DNA from: Bacteroidales bacterium
Lineage (GTDB): Bacteria > Bacteroidota > Bacteroidia > Bacteroidales > UBA932
Direction of reading: 5' to 3'
Assembly: GCA_024398075.1 (NCBI GenBank)
Contig: JAKSJM010000021.1
Coordinates: 1 to 43,361 of the forward strand
DNA: 43,361 bases
Below are positions 33,555-40,466 of this stretch, piece by piece. Numbering within the stretch: position 1 is the first letter of the stretch; each line of letters starts with the position of its first letter. The notes beneath the pieces were generated by a model, which was not told the origin of the DNA, did no database searches, and saw only the letters and a list, made by a program, of their open reading frames with translations. The position numbers were made by a program, and so were the translations under genes.

Positions 33555-34373
33555 ATGATTAAAAGAATTATTAATATCTTCGCCTCTGCCGCTATCATCG
33601 CAATGATGTCATCATGCTCTTCCGCATCTCATATTGCATACATGCAAGATGTAACATCAGGAGATAATTTGTGCGTTAATACATTTACGTCTATTATTAC
33701 CGTAATGCCAGGTGACGAGATAAGCATCATCGTAAACTCTCAGGATCCTGAACTATCACAGCTTTTCAATCTTCCTTATGCTGGTCAGCGAATAGGTGCT
33801 CAGACATCTCAGACAGGAAACTTCACTCAGGGTGTTTGTGGATATTTCGTAGACTCTGAAGGTTGCATTGATTTCCCAGTGTTGGGCAAACTCAAGGTGG
33901 CTGGCCTTTCACGCGAAGGGGTAGCAAGTATGATTAAGCAGAATCTTAAGGAGTCGAATCAGCTTCAAGACGCCGTCGTAACCGTGAACTTTATGAACTT
34001 GGCTGTCTCTGTTATGGGAGAGGTCATGGTTCCTGGCAGGTATTATATCGATCGTGACGAGGTGACTATCCTTGATGCTCTGTCAAGAGCTGGAGACCTT
34101 ACAATTTATGGCATCCGTGAGAAAGTTATGGTCATCAGAAATGAAGGTGGGGCACAGAAGACATATACAGTCGATCTTACATCTGCTTCAAATCTGTTCT
34201 CTTCTCCAGTATATTATCTTCGTCAGAATGATGTGGTATATGTACAGCCAAACTCTAAGAAGGTTGGTGAGTCAACTGTTAATGGAAACAATACCCGTTC
34301 AGCTTCATTCTGGATTTCTCTTTCATCACTTGCCGCAAGTATTGCGACAGTAGTTATCAACGCCGTTAAATAA
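33555..34373 (+). CDS. wza: Wza-type polysaccharide export outer-membrane lipoprotein
   Basis: This 272-aa lipoprotein (MMSSC, Cys 21) has a Poly_export domain (residues about 45-130, with MPGDEISIIVNSQDPEL and GYFVDSEGCIDFPVLGKLKV) followed by one SLBB domain (VSVMGEVMVPGRYYIDRDEVTILDAL). It forms the outer-membrane export channel together with Wzc. At 272 aa it is shorter than E. coli Wza, as is usual in Bacteroidota. The C-terminal hydrophobic segment (about 250-270) probably crosses the outer membrane. It is 5 bp upstream of wzc. Confidence 0.92.
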   Translation: MIKRIINIFASAAIIAMMSSCSSASHIAYMQDVTSGDNLCVNTFTSIITVMPGDEISIIVNSQDPELSQLFNLPYAGQRIGAQTSQTGNFTQGVCGYFVDSEGCIDFPVLGKLKVAGLSREGVASMIKQNLKESNQLQDAVVTVNFMNLAVSVMGEVMVPGRYYIDRDEVTILDALSRAGDLTIYGIREKVMVIRNEGGAQKTYTVDLTSASNLFSSPVYYLRQNDVVYVQPNSKKVGESTVNGNNTRSASFWISLSSLAASIATVVINAVK

Positions 34374-34378
34374 GACCA

Positions 34379-36805
34379 ATGGAAACATCAAATAATCAGA
34401 ATCAGGACCAGGTACAGGGAATCGAGATAGGACGTCTTCTTGATTTTTTCGCTCTGTGTATAAGAAAGTGGTGGTGGTTCGCCATATCTGTCTTTGTGAT
34501 ATGTGGCTTCGCTTACTTGCATATATTGAGAACGGAACCTTCTTATGGTTGTACCGCTGCTGTGATGATCAAGTCGGACTCTAGGTCTCGTACAGTAACT
34601 TCAAGGATTGAGGCTATCGATATGAATGCACTCAAGACCACATCTAGCGTAGACAACGAGATCATTGCCATTCAGTCTGTATCGCTAATGCGTGAAGTCG
34701 TACGACGCATAAAGCTGAATAACATCTACACCACAAGAGGTCGTTGGCACTCCGTGACACTGTATGGCAAGACATTGCCAGTATCTGTAGATTATCTCGA
34801 TGTGGATGATTCTGAGGGTTGTGAGTTTAAGTTGAAGCTGTTGTCGGGTGGCAAGTTCGAGATGAGCGATTTTAAGGCGACTGATGAGCTTCCTGAAATT
34901 AGCGTCAAGGGTTCCCTCTTCGACACCCTAAAAACTCCAATTGGTAGGGTAGTGGTCACACCGGCTCTTGCATACACTGATGATTTGAAGATGGATATCA
35001 ACTGCGCTCACGCTCCCGTGAATGCAGTAGCGAAGAAATATTCATCAAAGATGACTGCTACTCTAAATGATAAGAAAGCAGATGTCTTCACGCTGAATGT
35101 TACAGATGTTCATCCTCAGCGTGCTGAGGACCTTCTTGCGATGGTAATTGCTATTTACAACGAGAAATGGGTGCTTGACAAGAACCAGATCGCCAAAAGT
35201 ACATCTGCATTCATTCAGGATCGTCTCACCCTGATTGAGCAGGACCTCGGAGGCGTAGATAGCGATATCTCATCTTTCAAGTCTGCAAACCTTCTTCCAG
35301 ACATCACGGCGGCAACAAACATGTACTTGTCGCAGAACTCAGAGACTAACAAGAAACTGCTTGACCTTGATAACCAGGTTAACGCAGTGTCATCCGTAAT
35401 GGATTACATGAGGGATGAATCGAATAAGAATCAGCTTCTTCCTTCAGGGTCAAATCTCTATGGTCAGGGTCTTGATGCTCAGATTAAGGAATACAATACC
35501 ATAGTCCTTAGGAGGAATTCTCTCGCTTCAAGTTCTTCACCATCTAACCCTCTGGTTATTTCTCTTGATCAGAGTATAGAGTCAATGAGGGAAAGTATTG
35601 TCGCATCAGTGGAAACTCAGTTGCTTGCTCTCAATGCACAGCGCAATGCGCTTGTCAATGCAGAGAAGAAGACCACTTCAAAGATAGCAATGAACCCTTC
35701 TCAGGCTAAGTACTTGATCTCAGTGGAGCGTAAGCAGGGTGTGCTTGAGTCTCTCTATCTCTACTTACTCCAGCAGCGTGAGCAGAACGAACTGAATCAG
35801 GCGTTTACTGCGTACAACACTAGAGTCATTGATCCTCCTATCGTGACAGAGAAGCCTATCGCCCCTTCGAAGAAGAATATCATGGTGATCGCATTCATGC
35901 TCGGACTTTTCATCCCGCTTGTGCTCCTTTATGTGCAGGAGGTGCTGAACACCAAGGTTCGTGGACGAAAGGATGTTGAGAATATGAGTGTTCCATTCCT
36001 TGCTGAAATCCCTCAGGTCAAGAAGACAAATGCTGAGAGAGCTATGGTGAAGCACGGCAGTCGAGACATCATCAATGAAGCATTCCGTGTCCTTCGTACT
36101 AACCTGCAGTTCATGATGAAGGATGGTGAAGGCGCTAAGGTTGTAGCGTTCACATCTTCGAACCCTGCTTCAGGTAAGTCCTTCATAGCACTTAACCTCG
36201 CGATGAGCTATGCCATCAAGGGAAAGAAGGTACTCCTTATCGACGGTGATATGAGACACTGCTCAACTTCTGAGTATCTTTCAAATCCTAAGAATGGATT
36301 AAGTATCTATCTTTCAGATGATTCTACGTCGCTCCATGATGTGATCACCGTTGATGAGACTACCGGCCTTTCCATCATTCCAGTCGGTGTCACCCCTCCA
36401 AATCCTACTGAGCTCCTTGAGACCCCTAGATTTGAGCATCTCATCAATGCTGCAAAGGAAGAGTTTGACATTATCTTCATAGATTGTCCTCCTGTAGACG
36501 TGGTCGCTGATGCAAGCATCATTGCTGGCTTCGCGACAAATACCATCTTCGTGATTCGTGCCGGCCTTATGAGCCGCTCAATGTTGCCACTTGTGGAGTC
36601 ATATTATAAGGATCACAGATTCAACTCGATGGCATTGGTACTCAATGGTACAGAGATGTCTGGCAGCTCGCATCGTTATGGCTACGGCTATGGCTATGCT
36701 TACGGATATGGCTACGGTTACGGATATGGACATAGCTACGGAAGTTACTATGCTACAGACGAGAAGGGAAAGAGAAAACATCATCACCATCATAAGAAAT
36801 CATAA
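34379..36805 (+). CDS. wzc: Wzc-type polysaccharide co-polymerase and BY-kinase
   Basis: The 808-aa protein has a Wzz N-terminal domain with a first membrane helix (about 31-51), a long coiled-coil periplasmic region, a second helix (about 500-520) and a C-terminal bacterial tyrosine kinase. The kinase motifs are Walker A SNPASGKS (to residue 601), Walker A' VLLIDGDMR and Walker B IIFIDCPP (D702). The tail from about residue 766 has 12 tyrosines, mostly as GY dipeptides, then a KRKHHHHHKKS end. Tyrosines of this tail are the autophosphorylation sites that control polymer length. No cognate Wzb phosphatase is found in the window. Confidence 0.94.
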   Translation: METSNNQNQDQVQGIEIGRLLDFFALCIRKWWWFAISVFVICGFAYLHILRTEPSYGCTAAVMIKSDSRSRTVTSRIEAIDMNALKTTSSVDNEIIAIQSVSLMREVVRRIKLNNIYTTRGRWHSVTLYGKTLPVSVDYLDVDDSEGCEFKLKLLSGGKFEMSDFKATDELPEISVKGSLFDTLKTPIGRVVVTPALAYTDDLKMDINCAHAPVNAVAKKYSSKMTATLNDKKADVFTLNVTDVHPQRAEDLLAMVIAIYNEKWVLDKNQIAKSTSAFIQDRLTLIEQDLGGVDSDISSFKSANLLPDITAATNMYLSQNSETNKKLLDLDNQVNAVSSVMDYMRDESNKNQLLPSGSNLYGQGLDAQIKEYNTIVLRRNSLASSSSPSNPLVISLDQSIESMRESIVASVETQLLALNAQRNALVNAEKKTTSKIAMNPSQAKYLISVERKQGVLESLYLYLLQQREQNELNQAFTAYNTRVIDPPIVTEKPIAPSKKNIMVIAFMLGLFIPLVLLYVQEVLNTKVRGRKDVENMSVPFLAEIPQVKKTNAERAMVKHGSRDIINEAFRVLRTNLQFMMKDGEGAKVVAFTSSNPASGKSFIALNLAMSYAIKGKKVLLIDGDMRHCSTSEYLSNPKNGLSIYLSDDSTSLHDVITVDETTGLSIIPVGVTPPNPTELLETPRFEHLINAAKEEFDIIFIDCPPVDVVADASIIAGFATNTIFVIRAGLMSRSMLPLVESYYKDHRFNSMALVLNGTEMSGSSHRYGYGYGYAYGYGYGYGYGHSYGSYYATDEKGKRKHHHHHKKS
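36677..36740 (+). repeat. GGNTAY hexanucleotide repeat coding the Wzc tyrosine cluster
   Basis: About ten near-copies of a hexamer of the form GGCTAY/GGATAY/GGTTAC lie in tandem and encode alternating Gly-Tyr. Because the unit is 6 bp, gain or loss of units changes the number of tyrosines without shifting the frame. Third-base variation between units means the tract is old or selected at the protein level. Confidence 0.75.
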
Positions 36806-36806
36806 C

Positions 36807-37667
36807 ATGAGAAAGCTAGTTTCAGCATTGGCAGTCTGCCTCTTTGCACTCTGCTCATTCAGCGCCCGCGCGGGTAAGGTCGTGACCGATAGCCTTTACA
36901 GCAATGTCCTTCACGCTCAGGTCAAGTACAATGTCTTCCTTCCTACTGGTTTCGACAAGTCTGAGAAACAGTACCCGGTGGTATATCTTCTCCACGGACT
37001 CAGTGGTACCTATGATGACTGGAATTCAAGAGGACATGTGCAGCTTGTGGCAGACGAACTCATTGGCACTGGTGAGGCTTCTGAGATGATAATTGTCATG
37101 CCAAATGCAGGCGGTCCTGATACTCACAACACATGGAATGGATATTTCAACATGCCAGGCTGGAATTATGAGGATTTCTTCTTCGAGGAGTTCATGCCAG
37201 CCGTTGAGGGCAAGTATAGAGCCATCAGCGATAAGGGACATAGAGCTATCATGGGTCTGTCAATGGGTGGTGGCGGCAGCACCGTATACTGCCAGAGGCA
37301 TCCGGAGATGTTTTCAAGCTGCTATGCAATGAGCGCATGGCTGGATAATGACAGCTCCATTATCAGTTCCGGAGCAGAAAAAGACAAGCGCTACTACGTA
37401 TGTGAAGCCGTTCATAATCATTCAGCACTTGCTTTCCTTGACAATGCTGACGATGAGACCAAGGCTAAACTTCGCACAGTCAAGTGGTTCTTCGATTGTG
37501 GCGATGATGATTTCCTTCTTCAGTACAATATGGATATGCACATGAAAATGCGTGCCGCAAAGATAAAGGACGAGTTCAGAGTCAGAAATGGAGTACACAA
37601 CTGGGAGTACTGGAGAGCTGCTCTGAGACTGTCTCTTCCATTCGCGTCGAGAAGCTTTGACAAGTAA
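36807..37667 (+). CDS. Secreted esterase (PF00756, esterase-D/feruloyl-esterase-like)
   Basis: This 286-aa protein with a signal peptide (to SFSARAG) has an alpha/beta-hydrolase fold. YPVVYLLHGLSGTYDDW supplies the oxyanion region. GLSMGG is the nucleophile elbow (Ser152), DCGDDD (230-235) holds the acidic residue, and GVHNWEYW the histidine (His264). The start at 36807 is one base after the wzc stop; the frame stays open upstream through the wzc tail but gives no signal peptide there. Its coupling to the capsule operon suggests periplasmic or surface de-esterification, perhaps of the O-acetylated polymer. Feruloyl, acetyl-xylan and thioester substrates of related enzymes cannot be excluded. 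Confidence 0.88.
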   Translation: MRKLVSALAVCLFALCSFSARAGKVVTDSLYSNVLHAQVKYNVFLPTGFDKSEKQYPVVYLLHGLSGTYDDWNSRGHVQLVADELIGTGEASEMIIVMPNAGGPDTHNTWNGYFNMPGWNYEDFFFEEFMPAVEGKYRAISDKGHRAIMGLSMGGGGSTVYCQRHPEMFSSCYAMSAWLDNDSSIISSGAEKDKRYYVCEAVHNHSALAFLDNADDETKAKLRTVKWFFDCGDDDFLLQYNMDMHMKMRAAKIKDEFRVRNGVHNWEYWRAALRLSLPFASRSFDK

Positions 37668-37679
37668 TCAAATATTATT

Positions 37680-37710
37680 GTTGGTTTTTACTCAAAAAGT
37701 TGTATATTAG
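37680..37710 (+). promoter_or_regulatory. Putative promoter for the small outer-membrane barrel gene
   Basis: GTTG (37680-37683) and TATATTAG (37703-37710, two mismatches to TAnnTTTG) are separated by 19 bases, the usual spacing. An AT-rich 39-base leader then runs to the ATG at 37750. This fits a strongly expressed small outer-membrane protein. Confidence 0.45.
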
Positions 37711-37749
37711 CACGTTCAATTAGTAGAAATAATTAAAATAGATTTAGAT

Positions 37750-38259
37750 ATGAAAAAGATTCTTGCAATCGCTGCTATCCTTTTCGCAGTAGCAGTATCA
37801 GCAAATGCTCAGGACAAGCAGCACGGTACTATCATGGGCCAGAACAAGGTTAACTATGGTGTTACAGCTGGTTATGGTACTGGTCTTCTCGGACTCGAAG
37901 GTGCAGCAGTCATCGATGCTAACATCACAAATACTAATCTTCGTTTCCGTACCACAGTAGGTCTCATGGAGGCGTGGGTTTCACCTGCAGCAAGTGTGAA
38001 TGTTCAGTATCTTCTTCCACTTTTCGGTGGCCTTTATGTTTACCCTTCTGTGGGAGTATATGCAGAGCTTCATGACAAGAGCGCTTGTCTCGGACTTGAT
38101 GAGAAGGAGTTCTCATTCGGTGGCCAGTTCGGTGTAGGTCTTGAGTATCAGTTCAGCGAGAAGGTTGGTCTCTTCGTAGAGGGTGGCTACCAGGTTCTTA
38201 CTCCTACAGCAAGCCGTCCTGCAGTTAATGCAGGTCTTATGTTCCATTTCGGAAACTAA
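37750..38259 (+). CDS. Small outer-membrane beta-barrel protein
   Basis: The 169-aa protein has a signal peptide (MKKILAIAAILFAVAVSANAQ) and alternating beta strands rich in G and aromatics (VNYGVTAGYGTGLLGLEGA, LYVYPSVGVYAEL, FGVGLEYQFSEKVGLFVEGG). It ends MFHFGN, with the penultimate aromatic expected for an outer-membrane barrel of about eight strands. It resembles the porin-like/OmpW-like small barrels of Bacteroidota. It stands alone between a promoter-like site and a strong terminator; a link to the capsule locus is only positional. Confidence 0.85.
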   Translation: MKKILAIAAILFAVAVSANAQDKQHGTIMGQNKVNYGVTAGYGTGLLGLEGAAVIDANITNTNLRFRTTVGLMEAWVSPAASVNVQYLLPLFGGLYVYPSVGVYAELHDKSACLGLDEKEFSFGGQFGVGLEYQFSEKVGLFVEGGYQVLTPTASRPAVNAGLMFHFGN

Positions 38260-38280
38260 TCTAAAGATTACATACTTACA

Positions 38281-38307
38281 AAGGCTGGGGGATACCTCAG
38301 CCTTTTT
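38281..38307 (+). terminator. Rho-independent terminator after the small barrel gene
   Basis: AAGGCTG (38281-38287) pairs with CAGCCTT (38298-38304). The stem extends by one G-U and two G-C pairs to a GATA loop and is followed by TTTTT. It lies 21 bp after the barrel stop codon. Its stem and loop are nearly the same as those of the terminator at 43236-43269. Confidence 0.9.
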
Positions 38308-38313
38308 GAATAT

Positions 38314-39420
38314 ATGACACAGACTTATCAGGCTCTTCTTGCTCTTATTCGCGCTTCGATTTCTGACGAACTCGAGGCCACGCAGTCATCGTTTCCTGAA
38401 GGTATAGACTGGAATCTTATCATGAAAACCAGTTCTTTGCACAAGGTAGGGGTGATGGCAGTCGATGGCCTTCAGCGTATTTTGGACAGCATGCCAGATA
38501 TTGACATGCATTATCCAGAAGGACGCGAGGACCTTGTGGCTAGGCGCAAGTGGATGGGGCAGTCTGTTTTGGCAGAACGCAAGTATGCCGAACATGAGCG
38601 AATCATGGCCGAGTTGTCGGCTATTTACGCTACTAAAGGCATACGCATGATGGTGCTCAAGGGATATGGTATGAGCTTGAATTATCCCATTCCGGAGCAT
38701 AGGCCTGGCGGTGACATTGACACATATCACTTCGGCCTCTGTGATGAGGCTGACGCACTTGTAAGTGAGTCACTGGGAGTGAAGATTGATTCCAGCCATC
38801 ATCATCACACCACATTCCGCGTACATGGGGTGCTTGTGGAGAACCATTATGATTTTATCAATGTTCACGCGCACAAGGATGCACCAGCCATAGAGGCGAA
38901 GCTGAAAGAGTTAGCCAACAAAGACTTTCAGTCTGTGGATGTTCTAGGTGAGACCATCTACCTTCCTTCGGCGGACTTCAATACCATTTTCCTCATGCGC
39001 CACATGGCGCAGCATTTCGCAGGAGAGCGCATTACGCTTCGTCAAGTACTTGATTGGGGCCTCTTTATGAAGAGTCACTCATCAGAGGTAAACTGGGAGA
39101 TGGCTTCTGCTTTCTTGCAGCAGATCGGTCTTTGGGACTTTTGTATGATGATTAATTCCATCTGTGTGGATTATCTCGGCATCGACGCGTCATGCTTTCC
39201 TGGGGTGTCAGATGATAAGCCGATGGTCGATAGAATCATGAACGACATATTTGAACCGGAGTTTTCCGGCAAGGAACCTAAACCATTTGTCAAGAAATGG
39301 ATTTTCAAGTCGAGAAGATGGTGGAGCAACAGATGGAAGCACAGACTCGTATATAACGATTCTCTCTTCTCTACGGCTTATACATTGACACTCAGTTATT
39401 TAAGAAAACCTAAAAGATGA
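38314..39420 (+). CDS. Nucleotidyltransferase family protein (PF14907-like)
   Basis: The 368-aa protein contains MMVLKGYGMSLNYPIPEHRPGGDIDTY around residues 110-135. The R-x-GGDID motif holds the metal-binding aspartates of the uncharacterised nucleotidyltransferase family NTP_transf_5. A helical region follows with NTIFLMRHMAQHFAGERITLRQVLDWGLFM. The substrate is unknown; members are often found near surface-polysaccharide genes. The start lies only 6 bp beyond the terminator, so its promoter must overlap or read through the barrel gene. It overlaps dapF by 4 bp (ATGA), so the two are coupled. Confidence 0.8.
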   Translation: MTQTYQALLALIRASISDELEATQSSFPEGIDWNLIMKTSSLHKVGVMAVDGLQRILDSMPDIDMHYPEGREDLVARRKWMGQSVLAERKYAEHERIMAELSAIYATKGIRMMVLKGYGMSLNYPIPEHRPGGDIDTYHFGLCDEADALVSESLGVKIDSSHHHHTTFRVHGVLVENHYDFINVHAHKDAPAIEAKLKELANKDFQSVDVLGETIYLPSADFNTIFLMRHMAQHFAGERITLRQVLDWGLFMKSHSSEVNWEMASAFLQQIGLWDFCMMINSICVDYLGIDASCFPGVSDDKPMVDRIMNDIFEPEFSGKEPKPFVKKWIFKSRRWWSNRWKHRLVYNDSLFSTAYTLTLSYLRKPKR

Positions 39421-40244
39421 TAGACTTATTCAAATATTCAGGCGCCGGCAATGATTTCATCGTGCTGGATGGCCGCACTGAGAATGTAGATAAATATCGT
39501 AATCCCCAGACCATATCACGCCTTTGTGATCGCGAGTCTGGCTATGTCGCTGCTGATGGCAGGCTAGGGGCTGATGGACTGATGATTTTGACATCGTCTC
39601 AGGCCAATGACTTCCGCATGGAGTACTATAACTCAGATGGTTCCGGTGGCATGATGTGTGGCAATGGTGGCAGATGCATTGTCGCATTTGCAGATCAGAT
39701 AGGCGTGAAACCTGCAGCGAAGGATGGTGTTTACGTTTTCGAAGCTGCCGATGGTTTGCATACCGGTGAGGTTCTTGAACGTAATGGAAATGACAAGATA
39801 GTTCGCATCAAGATGATTGATGTAAATGGCATCGAGCCCGTTCTGGACGGCTATTTCCTTAATACAGGCACCCGCCATTATGTTCAGTATGTTCCAGATG
39901 TCGAGTGCATTGACATAGATTCTGTCGGGAAACGCATACGCTGGGATGAGACATTTGCTCCTGAAGGTGCCAATGTGAACTTCGTCGACCAAAACCGTAA
40001 AGTTCGCACCTTCGAGAAGGGAGTGGAGGCGGAGACGCTCGCATGCGGCACCGGGCTCACGGCATGCGCCATCGCCCTTCACCACATGGGGCTCGCTCCT
40101 TCCTCGGCTGACGCGGAGTCGGGCCGCATTCGCTTCCTCCTCCACGCTCGCCGCGACGACCTGTCTGTAGACTTTATCCCATGTCAGAGTCCTTATGAGG
40201 CTAAAAGTGTGTACCTCACTGGCCCTGCGACGTGGATTAAATAG
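39417..40244 (+). CDS. dapF: Diaminopimelate epimerase
   Basis: The 275-aa enzyme converts LL- to meso-diaminopimelate for lysine and peptidoglycan synthesis. Motifs are YSGAGNDFIVLDGR at the N-terminus, the first catalytic cysteine in MMCGNGGRC (Cys81), EGANVNFVD, and the second catalytic cysteine in ACGTGLTACA (Cys210). The length is normal. Hand counting gives about 70% G+C over 40021-40140, around the second active-site loop, against 42% for 39781-39840 in the same gene. Such mosaic composition may reflect recombination. Confidence 0.95.
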   Translation: MIDLFKYSGAGNDFIVLDGRTENVDKYRNPQTISRLCDRESGYVAADGRLGADGLMILTSSQANDFRMEYYNSDGSGGMMCGNGGRCIVAFADQIGVKPAAKDGVYVFEAADGLHTGEVLERNGNDKIVRIKMIDVNGIEPVLDGYFLNTGTRHYVQYVPDVECIDIDSVGKRIRWDETFAPEGANVNFVDQNRKVRTFEKGVEAETLACGTGLTACAIALHHMGLAPSSADAESGRIRFLLHARRDDLSVDFIPCQSPYEAKSVYLTGPATWIK

Positions 40245-40252
40245 CTTTTACC

Positions 40253-40283
40253 CTTGTAATCTCATTGATTATAAGTAAATTTG
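40253..40283 (+). promoter_or_regulatory. Promoter of the small-protein/fimbrillin-like unit
   Basis: TAAATTTG at 40276-40283 is an exact TAnnTTTG match, and CTTG at 40253-40256 is placed exactly 19 bases upstream. An AT-rich leader of about 40 bases leads to the small ORF at 40328. It is among the best-formed promoters in the window. Confidence 0.65.
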
Positions 40284-40327
40284 TTTGTTTTGCGCAAATT
40301 ATCAAATCAAATAATATAGTTTAACTA

Positions 40328-40462
40328 ATGATCAAAGTAACTCTTGAGCAGAGAGAGCGTTATGAGACCCCTCTTTGCGAGACCATGGAAATGGCCGAAT
40401 GCGGTGTGCTCTGCGCGAGCATCGAGGATTGGGAGTATGACGATGATTCTTTTAATGATTAA
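40328..40462 (+). CDS. 44-aa Cys-containing acidic small protein
   Basis: The ORF starts MIKVTLEQRERYETPLC and continues to a middle CGVLCAS motif and a strongly acidic end (EDWEYDDDSFND). It has three cysteines (17, 25, 28). It begins about 44 bases after a good -7 box, ends 4 bp before the ATG of the fimbrillin-like lipoprotein, and is the first gene of that transcript. The pattern of a YxxP-like start, a hydrophobic VLCAS-like core and an acidic tail recalls short hypothetical proteins often seen beside surface-lipoprotein genes in Bacteroidales. No signal peptide is present. The function is unknown. Confidence 0.6.
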   Translation: MIKVTLEQRERYETPLCETMEMAECGVLCASIEDWEYDDDSFND

Positions 40463-40466
40463 GATT

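Noticed and set aside
36591-36806. Frameshifted fusion of Wzc tail and esterase
   Set aside because: The open frame there results from the GGNTAY repeat lacking stops; 6-bp units cannot shift the frame, and the esterase has its own signal peptide at 36807.
40344-40466. Upstream extension of the fimbrillin-like protein
   Set aside because: It overlaps the 44-aa gene in another frame and places the lipoprotein signal 41 residues inside the protein.
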